Origin: Xanthobacter sp. NM-59
GTDB taxonomy: Bacteria > Pseudomonadota > Alphaproteobacteria > Rhizobiales > Xanthobacteraceae
Assembly (NCBI RefSeq): GCF_021401125.1
Contig: NZ_JACBFQ010000003.1
Location: forward strand, 310,001-374,000
DNA: 64,000 bases
Reading direction: 5' to 3'
Shown here: piece by piece, positions 45,096-53,848 of the stretch
Numbering within the stretch: position 1 is the first letter of the stretch
Layout of the letters: every line of letters begins with the position of its first letter
Program-made: the position numbers and the translations under genes
The notes under the pieces: model-generated
The model's input: only the letters and a program-made list of their open reading frames with translations
Databases searched by the model: none
Told to the model about the DNA's origin: nothing

Positions 45096-45178
45096 TCGCG
45101 TTATCGCGCCACCCCCTGGCGATCAGCGAGTGTAGCATTGCGCCGGGACGTGGTGCAGCGCAATCAAAGGTCTCCATT

Positions 45179-45256
45179 CTGCAGGCCGGCTTCGACGGAG
45201 CGTGAGCGTCGACGTGACGAAGATCGTCAATGAATCCGACTTCGTTCCGCTCGGTG
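45179..45256 (+). pseudogene. Decayed OmpW gene fragment
   Basis: The stretch begins CTGCAGGCCGGCTTCGAC and after a deletion of about 20 bases continues GCGTGAGCGTCGACGTGACG, then AAGATCGTCAATGAATCCGA and CTTCGTTC. This matches the intact ompW at about 40194-40283 along the segment encoding LQAGFDW, GVNVDVKKIF and EPDFV, with scattered substitutions. No start, stop or flanking ompW sequence remains. It is a remnant of a second copy. Confidence 0.8.
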
Positions 45257-45657
45257 ACTATGATGAGAGGCGCGGGTGTGATCTGCAGCTGAGGGAGCCG
45301 GCGCGCGGCTGAAGAAGCCTGTGTATCTGGGCACGTTGTGAGGGTCTTCCCCATGCTGCTTTGTGCCCCGTGGCCCCTCCTCTCGCGCGTGTAGCTCATC
45401 GAAGAACTCGCCCATCTCACACGCACGCGCCAGGCCGAGCGGCGCGCAGAGCGAAGACGGCTTCAGCAGGCGTACTAGGGACAGCGACGCCTCTGTGAGC
45501 TCGGGGGATAGCCTTTCGCGTCAGGACCGCACGCCAATTCCGCGCGATCGGGCGCATTCCGGCTCCAAGGGGCCTCGCGACTACACGAGGCACTCCCCCC
45601 GCACTCCCGCGCTTGCAGCTCCGGCAGCCCCACACGTGGCGCAATTGCCGGGCGCCC
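45257..45657. other. Gene-free stretch after the OmpW remnant
   Basis: No protein family is recognisable in either direction. Given the OmpW fragment just before it, this may be decayed coding DNA, but no other homology is visible by eye. Confidence 0.45.
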
Positions 45658-46122
45658 TCAGAGGCGGCATGTCCAGCTGGACCAGAATTTCTTCTGGTAG
45701 AATGGGCGCATTTCGATTTCCCGGTAGACACGCCACAGATTGTCGTTGGGCTGGGGGCACAGCCGCATCATGGCCGTGGTCGGATTGCCCTGCCAGCCAT
45801 CGGGAATGTGGATCTCCACAGCGATGCGTCCGGTACTGTATTCGCTCTCCTTGCCCCACCACAGGCTGGGCAGCGCCTTCGCCAGATAGGCGCGGATCAC
45901 CACGTGCGGGTCGGTCGGCAACAGCCGGTTCATCGGGGTCAGGTTCCGCTGCATCGGCAGGTCATTGAGGTCGAGGATCTGCAGCTGCGCAGCGGCGGGC
46001 GAGGCTCCCGCCACCATGGCCAACGCAGCCAAACCACCGCACACCCTTGCGAAACGGCCACGCCCGTGCTTCATGGACAAAGGCTCGCCCACGGCCCGGA
46101 GGTCTTTCCGCGTGCGCGTCAT
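45658..46122 (-). CDS. Secreted hypothetical protein
   Basis: I do not recognise this 154-residue protein. A Sec signal lies at residues 20-45 (FARVCGGLAALAMVAGASPA, cleavage near AAAQ). The mature part has aromatic-rich beta-like stretches (ALPSLWWGKESEYSTGRIAV, IHIPDGWQGNPTTAMMRLCP) and two Cys residues, one near the end (WTCRL), so a disulfide is possible. The start at 46122 has GAGAGG upstream; 46074 is an alternative that starts directly at the signal peptide. It is divergent from the flippase gene at 46322. It may be linked to the polysaccharide locus, but only by position. Confidence 0.65.
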   Translation of the reverse strand: MTRTRKDLRAVGEPLSMKHGRGRFARVCGGLAALAMVAGASPAAAQLQILDLNDLPMQRNLTPMNRLLPTDPHVVIRAYLAKALPSLWWGKESEYSTGRIAVEIHIPDGWQGNPTTAMMRLCPQPNDNLWRVYREIEMRPFYQKKFWSSWTCRL

Positions 46123-46321
46123 TTCTCGAAACCTCTCTGCCTCATTCGCCATGCCCATGCCCCGAGGGGGGAACGGGCCGGCTCGTCCGCCAGCATTCCA
46201 CCGGCCTGCCGCGCGATCGTCATCGCCGTCCCGCCTTGCGTGAATCCCGCCCGCGCGCGGCGTCATCCGATGCCGACGCGCGCAAACCCTATTTCAGCGC
46301 ATCGCGCCTTCCAAGAGCCGC

Positions 46322-47638
46322 ATGAAGCTCCAGCTCCAGCCCATCCTCCGCCTGATCGTGTCCCAATGGGCCTTCGGTGCCGCGCTCGTGGTGCGCGGGC
46401 TGGAGCTGGTGGGCAAGCTCGGCCTTTATATGCTCACCGCCCGCATTCTGGGCGTGTTCGAAGCGGGCCTGTTCTTTCTGTGCAATACCTGGGTCAGCGC
46501 GGCGGCAACCGTCGCCCGGGGCGGCTTCGAGAAGGCGGTGATGCGCCACATCGCCGCCGAGCTTGCCGTGGGGCGCACGGTGGAGGCCCGCAAGGCGCTG
46601 CTGCAGGGCACCTTGTGGGTGACGGCGGGGGGCCTCGCCGTCAGCATCGCCACCGTTCTGGCGGCCGAGCCGCTCGCCACCTACGTCTTCAAGGAACATG
46701 AGCTGACGGTGCCGCTGATGATCTCGGCCGCATCCATTCTCCCGCAGACCCTGTGCATCTTCTCGGCCCACGCGCTCACGGGGTTTCAGCGCGGAGTGGC
46801 GGGCCAGTTCGTGCAGAACGGCCTTTGGCCCGTGCTCACCTTCGGCGCGCTGGCCATCGGCATCCATACCCTGCACGGCATCCTCTATGCCTTCGCGTTC
46901 GCCAATATCGCCAGTGCCGCCCTGGGCTTCGGCCTGCTGGTGGGCGAGCGGGCGAAGCTGCGCTCGCGCGAAGCGCGCAACACGATACCGCCCGCAGCGC
47001 CCTCGCGCGCCGTGGAGGGCATGCCCGCCCTTTGGCGCACCGCTTGGCCACTGGCCATCGTCGAGAATGTGCAGGCGGCGCTGAACTCCATCCCCACCAT
47101 GGTGCTGGCGGCCTACGCCTCCGCTGCCGCCGTGGGCGCGTTCAGCGTGGCCAGCCGAATCACCGTGCTGATCTGGGTGGTGATCATCGCCATCTCCACC
47201 ATCGCCGCGCCCTCCTTCGCCGCGGCCCACCGTGTGGGTGACTGGGACCAGCTGCGGGCGCTCAATCGGCGCGCGCGCCTCGCCATCGCGGCCTGTGGCG
47301 TGCCGGCCATCGCGATCATGCTGCTGGCCCCCACCTGGCTGCTGCATCTCATCGGCCCCGGCTTCGAGATGGCGGCGCCGGCGCTCATGATCATGGCCAT
47401 CGGCCAGCTCATCAACTGCCTGCTGCCCACGCAGGACGTAATGCTGGCCATGACGGGCCATGGCCGGGTGCTGCGCTGGCTGAATGGCGCCCAGCTCGCC
47501 AGCTGCATCGTGCTGTGCTTCACGCTCATCCCACCCTACGGGATGGTGGGGGCGGCCATCGCCACCTCGCTCTTCATCGCCCAGGGCGGTATCGGCACCA
47601 CGCTCGCCGTGGTGAAGCTGATGCCCCGCGCCTATTGA
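46322..47638 (+). CDS. Wzx-type polysaccharide flippase (MATE-like exporter superfamily)
   Basis: The 438-residue integral membrane protein is predicted to have 12 helices and to move undecaprenyl-linked repeat units across the inner membrane. The first helix region QWAFGAALVVRGLELVGKLG and LYMLTARILGVFEAGLFFL are typical of polysaccharide biosynthesis flippases. ASRITVLIWVVIIAISTIAA follows in the second half. It lies at the start of a same-strand polysaccharide assembly locus (co-polymerase, exporter, glycosyltransferase, polymerase). The name Wzx is by family and context; the repeat unit is unknown. Confidence 0.88.
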   Translation: MKLQLQPILRLIVSQWAFGAALVVRGLELVGKLGLYMLTARILGVFEAGLFFLCNTWVSAAATVARGGFEKAVMRHIAAELAVGRTVEARKALLQGTLWVTAGGLAVSIATVLAAEPLATYVFKEHELTVPLMISAASILPQTLCIFSAHALTGFQRGVAGQFVQNGLWPVLTFGALAIGIHTLHGILYAFAFANIASAALGFGLLVGERAKLRSREARNTIPPAAPSRAVEGMPALWRTAWPLAIVENVQAALNSIPTMVLAAYASAAAVGAFSVASRITVLIWVVIIAISTIAAPSFAAAHRVGDWDQLRALNRRARLAIAACGVPAIAIMLLAPTWLLHLIGPGFEMAAPALMIMAIGQLINCLLPTQDVMLAMTGHGRVLRWLNGAQLASCIVLCFTLIPPYGMVGAAIATSLFIAQGGIGTTLAVVKLMPRAY

Positions 47639-47823
47639 TCTGCCCCGGCGCGCGAGAGGCGACTTAACGGCAAAGTAATCGGCTCCCGCCATGATTCGCC
47701 GGCGCGTTCCGACAGGCGCGGCTCGCGCAGCGAGCACGCCGGCGTGGACGATGGGAAGCCGACGCCGGATGGATGACGCCGCAGCGGCGTGAACGGGCAG
47801 AGGCGAAGGCTGCAGGGGGAAGC

Positions 47824-49944
47824 ATGTCGATGGCGCAACAGGCCGGCACCGCGGACGAGACCGCACTCGCACCGGCTGCCGCGGAAGGATCGAGCTTCAC
47901 GCTGCGCGATTTTCTTATCGCCACCTTCTTCCACATCCGCGTGGTCATGGTGGCGGCCCTGGTGCCGCTGGTCATCGGCATCGTCGCCGCCGCCTTGGCG
48001 AAAACCGAATACACCGCATCCAGCCTGCTGCTGGTGATCGTGAACCGCGAGGTGTCCACGTCCAGCAACGTCACCGACAGCGGCCCCGCCGTGCTCACGG
48101 TGGAAGGCCTGAAGCAGGTGGAATCGGAAGTGCAGATCATCGAAAGCGCCGATGTCATCCGCACCACCATCGAGCAGATCGGCATGGACCGGCTGTTCCC
48201 GCCGGGCCTGCTGACCCCGGTCACGCGCTGGCTGAATTCCGACCAGGACGAAATGGACCTGGCCATTGAGCGCTTCCGCAAGAATCTCAGGGCCACCGTG
48301 GTCGCGGACTCCAACATCATGGAAGTCCAGTTCACCAACCCAGACCGCGAGATCGCCATCAAGACCACCGATGCGCTGGTGCAGAACTATCTGGCCAGCC
48401 GCCGCAAGGTGTTCGAGAACCCCACCGCGAAAATCCTGATGCTGGAGGTGGAGCGCTTCAAGCGTGATCTCACCACCGCCGACAACGACATTGAGGCGCT
48501 GAAGGCCAAGGTGGGCGTCATCGACTTCAATCAGGACGCCATCCTCGCCTCCAACCAGATGGACAGCGTGGTGCAGCGCATCCGCCAGGTGGACGAGCGC
48601 GATGCCACACTGGGCGCCCAGCTCAAGGAAGCGGAAGCCCAGCGCAAGGCGCTGCCCGATTCGGTGTTCGACTTCTCGGAGAAGACCGACGCCCTGTCCG
48701 GCGACGACAGCACCAACCTTCTCACCGGCCTGCTGCTGGAACGCGACCGCCTTGCCGCTCAATACGCCCCCGGCAGCCCGCTGCTGAAGGAAGTGCAGAA
48801 GAAGATCGACACGATGCGCAAGCGCGTCGCCGATCGGGGCCAGAACCCCTATTATACGGACCGCGCCTCGCGGAACCCGTCCATCAACTATGTGGACAAT
48901 CTCATCCTCAACCTGAAGGTGGAGAAGGATTCCCTGGGCCGCCAGCGAGCCGAGCTGGAAGAGCAGCGCGTGGCCGCGCAGCAGCGCATCAACACCCTGC
49001 GCGGCGCCGAGACCCGCCTCATCGAGCTGACCCGCCAGCGCGAGACCCTCAGCGAAGGCTATCGCGAATATCTGCGCCGCGCCGTGGCTGCCAATATCGA
49101 AGAGACCGCCGCCCGCACGCGCCAGTCCAATGTGCGCCTGGTGCAAGAGGCTGGGGCCGCCGTCACCAAGCGCTCGCTGCTTCTGCCCATGCTGGCGGGC
49201 GGCCTCCTGGGCGGCATCCTGTTCGGCGCGGCGGCTGGCGCCATCGCCTCGGTGCTGCGCACCACCTTCATCATGCCCAGCGAGCCAGAGCGCCTGCTCG
49301 GCCTGCCCAATCTCGCGACCTTCGACGACGGCGCCGAGCACCGCACCAACGCCGCCGTGGATCAGGCCATCGGCAGCTGCGCCACCCTGCTGCTCGACAC
49401 ACGCATCGATGACCAGCCGCTGCGGGCCATGCACTTCCTCACCGCCGAGCGCGAGGAAACGCTGCCCTGGTTCTGCCGGCGCCTGGCCGAAGAGTTCGCC
49501 ACCCAGCGCCGCATGCGCACCCTGCTGGTGGATCTCAGCTCGCGCATGCCCTATCCGCTGCACACCGGCCATGCGGAGGTCATCGGCGGCCTCGCGGTCA
49601 CCACCACGCCGGTGCCGCTCCTGTGGGCGGCGGCGGATGTCGACACCTCTCCCCTGCTCTCGGTCCGCCTGCCGGTGGTGGAGGGCGAGGAGATGATGAA
49701 GGCGCTGAAGTCCTCGTTCGACTGCATCGTCATCTGCTCCAGCCTCCAGGGCACCTCGCTGGTGACCCAGCGCCTGACCCAGCTGGTGGACGGCAACATC
49801 CTGGCCGTGCACGCAGAGATCACCCGCAAGCCGGCCGCCGTGCACCTGAGCGATACCGTGGCGGAGGCCGGCGGCACCCTGCTGGGCCTGATCTTCTTCG
49901 GCCGCCGCTATTACCTGCCCAACTGGCTCTATCGCCGCGCCTGA
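47824..49944 (+). CDS. Wzz/GumC-type polysaccharide co-polymerase with degenerate kinase domain
   Basis: This 706-residue protein controls chain length and links polymerisation to export. It has an N-terminal Wzz helix (FFHIRVVMVAALVPLVIGIV, about 35-55), a long periplasmic coiled-coil region with GNVR-like repeats, a second helix near residue 460 (LPMLAGGLLGGILFGAAAGA), and a cytosolic domain. That last domain follows the BY-kinase plan but lacks its ATP motifs. The Walker A place reads HFLTAEREETLPWFCRRLAE, without GxxxxGK, and the Walker B place reads FDCIVICSS, without Asp. It is therefore likely kinase-dead. The start has AGGGGGA just upstream. Confidence 0.9.
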   Translation: MSMAQQAGTADETALAPAAAEGSSFTLRDFLIATFFHIRVVMVAALVPLVIGIVAAALAKTEYTASSLLLVIVNREVSTSSNVTDSGPAVLTVEGLKQVESEVQIIESADVIRTTIEQIGMDRLFPPGLLTPVTRWLNSDQDEMDLAIERFRKNLRATVVADSNIMEVQFTNPDREIAIKTTDALVQNYLASRRKVFENPTAKILMLEVERFKRDLTTADNDIEALKAKVGVIDFNQDAILASNQMDSVVQRIRQVDERDATLGAQLKEAEAQRKALPDSVFDFSEKTDALSGDDSTNLLTGLLLERDRLAAQYAPGSPLLKEVQKKIDTMRKRVADRGQNPYYTDRASRNPSINYVDNLILNLKVEKDSLGRQRAELEEQRVAAQQRINTLRGAETRLIELTRQRETLSEGYREYLRRAVAANIEETAARTRQSNVRLVQEAGAAVTKRSLLLPMLAGGLLGGILFGAAAGAIASVLRTTFIMPSEPERLLGLPNLATFDDGAEHRTNAAVDQAIGSCATLLLDTRIDDQPLRAMHFLTAEREETLPWFCRRLAEEFATQRRMRTLLVDLSSRMPYPLHTGHAEVIGGLAVTTTPVPLLWAAADVDTSPLLSVRLPVVEGEEMMKALKSSFDCIVICSSLQGTSLVTQRLTQLVDGNILAVHAEITRKPAAVHLSDTVAEAGGTLLGLIFFGRRYYLPNWLYRRA

Positions 49945-50376
49945 GGGGCGGCGAATCACCCCGCCTTCCGGCACCCCGGCAAGATTCTCCGCTCGAGAAA
50001 ACAGACGGGCGGGCGCGACCTCAGGCTTCGGCCGCGGTCGCGCCCGCCCGTTCTGATTCGTTCTCGTCGCCAAACGGTCCCGCCATGCCCCCGCACCGCG
50101 CGGTTCGGACGCGAAAATGGGGCACCTCTCGCGTTACCTCCGCCCAAAATGGCCGTTCGGCCACAGCGCAACACTCTCGACATCGCAAAAACAAAGACTT
50201 GCGCCGTTCATATCTTGCGCCGCACGCGCCCGTTAAGGACTTTCTTAACCACGGGGCTTTAGCGTCGGTTAACCAAGAATTGCGGTTCAGCTCGCGCCTT
50301 CGGCATACTTCACTGTGCCGGACTTCCGGAGCGAGGCTGAGCGCGTGTTGCGAACGTGTCACTTTGGGAGTCGTCG
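49945..50376. other. Gap before the exporter gene with TTAA-type inverted repeats
   Basis: No gene is seen. GTTAAG-GACTTT-CTTAAC (50232-50249) is a perfect inverted repeat, and GGTTAACC follows at 50277-50284. Each is followed by A, giving two TTAACCA half-sites, the kind used by CtrA, but the TTAA-N8-TTAACC spacing is one base off the CtrA consensus. These may control the downstream polysaccharide genes. Confidence 0.4.
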
Positions 50377-51237
50377 ATGGTCTTGCCCCGGTGCGGTTGG
50401 ATTGCATCCGCTCGCCATATGGTGCGGGGACGGCCCGGCGCGCCCCTGTCCGCGGCCCCGACCGCATTGATGCTGCTGCTCGGCGGCGCCACCCTCACCG
50501 GCTGCGTGACGCTCTCCAACGCGCCGAGCACCAACACGCCGCCCCTCACCACCGGCCAGGAAGTGCGCTTCACCGAGGTGAATGCCGACCGCTTCCGCCC
50601 CTGGAGCGACGCCGCGCCCGCCTATCGGGTCAATCCCGGTGATCGTCTGAAGATCAAGTATTTCATCACCCGCGACATGGACGAAGAGCTCACGGTGAGC
50701 CCAGACGGCACCATCGCGCCGCGCGCCATCGGCCAGATGCGGGTGGAGGGCGCCACCCTGGGCGGCATCGAGGAGCAGATCCGCCGCGCCTCCCGCAAGG
50801 AGCTGGTGGACCAGAAGGTGGTGGTGTCCCTGGAAGCCGCCGCAGGCCCCCGCATCTATATCGGCGGCATGGTCACCCAGCCCGGCATGATCAAGCTGGA
50901 AAGCTCCGGCACCAGCGTGCTGCAGGCCCTCATGATGGCCGGCGGCCTCAACTCCGAGGCCCGGACCGGCCAGGTGGCGCTCATCCGCCGTGGGCCTGAC
51001 AACCTGCCCATGCTGAAGCTGATCGACGTGCGCCAGATCATCGAGACCGGCTTCTCCGAGGACGATGTGCCGCTCATGAGCGGCGACATCATCTTCGTGC
51101 CGCGCAGCTCCATCGCCGAAATCGATCTGTGGATCGACCAGTTCATCAACCGCGTGGTGCCGTTCCAGCGCACGTTCAGCTATACCCTCGGCAGCTACAC
51201 GCAATACGGTGGCGGCTCGACCACCGTCCTGCCCTGA
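50377..51237 (+). CDS. Wza-type outer-membrane polysaccharide export lipoprotein
   Basis: The 286-residue protein forms the periplasmic and outer-membrane exit channel. A lipobox LTGCVTL puts the lipidated Cys near residue 43 after a hydrophobic segment. The Poly_export domain follows (AYRVNPGDRLKIKYFITRDM, SPDGTIAPRAIGQMRVEGAT), then an SLBB-like domain (IYIGGMVTQPGMIKLESSGT, then SVLQALMMAGGL). I chose the ATG at 50377, with GGGAG 6-7 bases upstream. It lies about 430 bases after the co-polymerase gene and 96 bases before the glycosyltransferase gene. Confidence 0.93.
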   Translation: MVLPRCGWIASARHMVRGRPGAPLSAAPTALMLLLGGATLTGCVTLSNAPSTNTPPLTTGQEVRFTEVNADRFRPWSDAAPAYRVNPGDRLKIKYFITRDMDEELTVSPDGTIAPRAIGQMRVEGATLGGIEEQIRRASRKELVDQKVVVSLEAAAGPRIYIGGMVTQPGMIKLESSGTSVLQALMMAGGLNSEARTGQVALIRRGPDNLPMLKLIDVRQIIETGFSEDDVPLMSGDIIFVPRSSIAEIDLWIDQFINRVVPFQRTFSYTLGSYTQYGGGSTTVLP

Positions 51238-51333
51238 CGCGCGCAGGCGCCGCCCCGGTGGCGCCTGCAACCGGCCTGGCGGAGCCGGAAGGACCCAGCC
51301 GCACCGGCAGAGCCAGAAGGACGGATCGAAGTC

Positions 51334-52170
51334 ATGCCGCAGCCAGTCACCCCGCCGCAGGTGTCCCTTCCGGCCGACGTGAAGACTGTGACCTTCCTCA
51401 ACGTGCCGTTCGCGGACCTCGACGTGGAGGGCGCCGCCGCGCTGATCGCCTCGCGGCCGCCGGGCGCCCCCTTCGCCTATGTGGTGACGCCCAACGCCTC
51501 CAACCTCACCCGGCTCAACGAGCTGAAGGATCCGATCTTCATCGAGATCTACAAGAACGCCTGGCTGCACACCATGGACGGCTCCGTGCCCCGGGCCCTC
51601 GCGCGCCAGCTGTTCGGCCTCGACATTCCCCGCGCGCCCGGCTCGGACATCACCACCGCTTTGTTCGAGCACCACATCAAGCCCGACGACGCCATCACCA
51701 TCATCGGCGGATCGCAGGAGATGCTGGAGCGCCTGAAGGCGCGCTACCACCTCGCCAACGTGGCGATGCATGTGCCGCCCATGGGCTTCATCAACAAGCC
51801 GGAGGAAGTGGAGCGCTGCGTCGCGTTTGTGCTGAACCATCCGGCGCGCTATGTGTTCTTCGTCACCGGCTCGCCGCGCTCGGAATATGTCACGCGCCTT
51901 GTCTGGCAGCGCGGCACGGCCGTTGGCACCGGCCTGTGCGTGGGCAATTCGCTCAACTTCCTCACCGGCCTTTCCACCCGCGCGCCCCACGCCTATCGCC
52001 GCCTGGGGGTGGAGTGGCTGCACCGGCTGATTCAGGATCCCAAGATCCAGGTGAAGCGGGTGTTCGTGGATTCCATGCCCATCTTCCTCACCGCCGCCAA
52101 GGCGCGCCTGAACCCGGCCGCCTATGGCATGGCCGCAGACGGCACGGATGGCCGGGGACCGACCCCATGA
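51334..52170 (+). CDS. WecG/TagA/CpsF family glycosyltransferase
   Basis: The 278-residue protein is a GT26-type enzyme that adds a sugar, usually N-acetylmannosamine or its uronic acid, to an undecaprenyl-linked GlcNAc. YVVTPNASNLTRLNELKDP contains the conserved substrate loop, HTMDGSVPRALARQLFG the D-G motif, and GGSQEMLERLKARY the next strand. WQRGTAVGTGLCVGNSLNFL and RLGVEWLHRLIQDP are the typical C-terminal blocks. It is the only sugar transferase seen in the locus. The start at 51334 is used as the first ATG of the conserved frame. Its end overlaps the polymerase start by four bases. Confidence 0.92.
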   Translation: MPQPVTPPQVSLPADVKTVTFLNVPFADLDVEGAAALIASRPPGAPFAYVVTPNASNLTRLNELKDPIFIEIYKNAWLHTMDGSVPRALARQLFGLDIPRAPGSDITTALFEHHIKPDDAITIIGGSQEMLERLKARYHLANVAMHVPPMGFINKPEEVERCVAFVLNHPARYVFFVTGSPRSEYVTRLVWQRGTAVGTGLCVGNSLNFLTGLSTRAPHAYRRLGVEWLHRLIQDPKIQVKRVFVDSMPIFLTAAKARLNPAAYGMAADGTDGRGPTP

Positions 52171-53534
52171 GCCTTGCCGCCCCGACGCGCCGGCGAAAGG
52201 TGGTCATGCCGCTGCGGCAGCTGCCTCGCACCCGCGCGTCCCGGAGCACCAAGATCTCGATGGTGGGCACCCTGGCGCTCATCTTCGTGATGCCGTTCTT
52301 CGCGCAGGTCTTCCACTATCTGAACGAGCTGCCACCGCCATACTTCCTCTCCAAGGCGTGGCCGTTCCTCATGTTTCCGTTCAGCCTCTATGCCGCCATC
52401 CGCCTGCGGCTGCCGGGGCGGAACATGTTCCTGCTGCTGTTGGCCTACCTGCTCGGCTTCACGCCGCTCATCTCCATCATCCAGCTCGGCAACGGCCTGC
52501 TCGACGCCATGGCGACCACGGTGAAGGCCTGGCCATTCACCTATTATTTCGCGTTCGCGGCGGTGCTGTCGCTGCTGGGGCTGCCGCCGGAGCGGGTGCG
52601 GGCGGTGTGCCTTGCCTATGGCATGGCCACCTTCGTGCTGCTGGTGCTGCTTTATGGGCTGGCGCCGCGTTCCTGGTATGTGACCGACCCCATCAACGGC
52701 AAGCTGCTGCAGTACGACACCGACCGCGGCCGGCGCGTCTACATGTCGATGTTCTTCGGCATGATCTTCATCTTCTACCTGGGCCGCAGCTTCGTGCTCG
52801 AGCACAAGCGCTTTCGCCTGTTCGCCATTCCGATATGCCTGCTGATCCAGGTGCTGACCTACAAGCAGCGCACCGCCATCGCGGTGGCGGTGCTGGTTTC
52901 GGCCTATGGCATCGTCATGTCCATGCCCGGCCGCATGCGCCGGCTCGCCATCGGCGTGGGGCTCGCCATGCTGGTGCCCATGCTGGTTCTGGTGGCGGCC
53001 AAGCTCGGCCTGTTCGGCGGGTCCGGCTGGGACAGCGTGGAGCAGAGCCTGGGCGGCTCGCTCTCGGTGCGGCAGAACTCCAGCGCCCTGGCGGTGCGCT
53101 TCCTGGGCGACCACACCTTGCGCTGGATCTTCGGCGTGGGGGCGACCACGCGCTTCGGCTCGGTCACCCTGGCCGACATTTTCGGCTACAGCCAGTTTTT
53201 CGTGTCCGATCTCGGCTGGCTCGGCGTGGTGTTCGAATATGGGCTCGTGGGCGCCATCATGGTGCTGGTGGTGCATGTGTGGGCCTATGTCGCCATCGCG
53301 CGACGCGGCATGGCCCTGCGCGACCCCTTCGTGCTGGCCCTTTCCGACTATGTGCTCTACCTGCTCCTGACCTCCGCAGTGTATTCCCTGGTGCTGCAAC
53401 CGGGCGAGCTGGGCGCCGCCCTGGCGCTGGCCTTCTATATGTCGGCGGCGGCACGGCTGCCCGATCCGCCCCCGACCCTCACCCCCATGCGGCGCACGCG
53501 CAGCTGGGTCCGGCGAACGAAGCCGATCACCTAA
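52167..53534 (+). CDS. Wzy-like polysaccharide polymerase / O-antigen ligase-type membrane protein
   Basis: The 455-residue protein has about 10-12 hydrophobic helices with a large loop in the second half (residues about 285-330, ending SVRQNSSALAVRFLGDHTLR, then WIFGVGAT). That loop with Arg residues and the G-x-G turn is the usual mark of Wzy/WaaL-type proteins, which are otherwise poorly conserved. Translation starts in an ATGA overlap with the glycosyltransferase gene, so the two are coupled. Its place beside flippase, co-polymerase and exporter genes supports Wzy. Ligase activity cannot be excluded. Confidence 0.82.
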   Translation: MSLAAPTRRRKVVMPLRQLPRTRASRSTKISMVGTLALIFVMPFFAQVFHYLNELPPPYFLSKAWPFLMFPFSLYAAIRLRLPGRNMFLLLLAYLLGFTPLISIIQLGNGLLDAMATTVKAWPFTYYFAFAAVLSLLGLPPERVRAVCLAYGMATFVLLVLLYGLAPRSWYVTDPINGKLLQYDTDRGRRVYMSMFFGMIFIFYLGRSFVLEHKRFRLFAIPICLLIQVLTYKQRTAIAVAVLVSAYGIVMSMPGRMRRLAIGVGLAMLVPMLVLVAAKLGLFGGSGWDSVEQSLGGSLSVRQNSSALAVRFLGDHTLRWIFGVGATTRFGSVTLADIFGYSQFFVSDLGWLGVVFEYGLVGAIMVLVVHVWAYVAIARRGMALRDPFVLALSDYVLYLLLTSAVYSLVLQPGELGAALALAFYMSAAARLPDPPPTLTPMRRTRSWVRRTKPIT

Positions 53535-53848
53535 CATCGGGACCGCCCTGCCGCCTCATCTTTCCAGAGAAACGGTATCCACTTAGGCTGAACGGGCACT
53601 GAAGGAAAAACTCTTACCTCGAAAGCCACTATACTTGAACTAATGGCATTCACGCTGCCCGCTTAAACAAGCTGGCGATAGGCGAAATGTCGCGACCACA
53701 AAAGAATGGCTTTTTAACTCTTGCGGAACTAGGCTGCCCCGGAAAGCCGCGTTCAAAGCATCGTCCCGCCCCTGCGATATCGCCTTTACACCCCTGTCAT
53801 CGGCAAGACCGCCTCGGCTTGGCGCGGATTGTCTTTCGGAGCCTGAAT
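53535..53848. other. Intergenic region before the carbamoyltransferase gene
   Basis: The DNA is less GC-rich than its surroundings from about 53570 to 53720 and probably holds a promoter. No clear boxes, genes or repeats are identified. An in-frame extension of the next gene to 53687 encodes nothing conserved. Confidence 0.45.

Noticed and set aside
47632-50073. A minus-strand open frame of 813 codons opposite the co-polymerase gene
   Set aside because: Shadow frame; no recognisable protein.
51129-52166. An in-frame upstream extension of the polymerase gene that runs through the whole glycosyltransferase gene
   Set aside because: The glycosyltransferase is clearly read in the other frame, and the polymerase has a coupled ATGA start at 52167.
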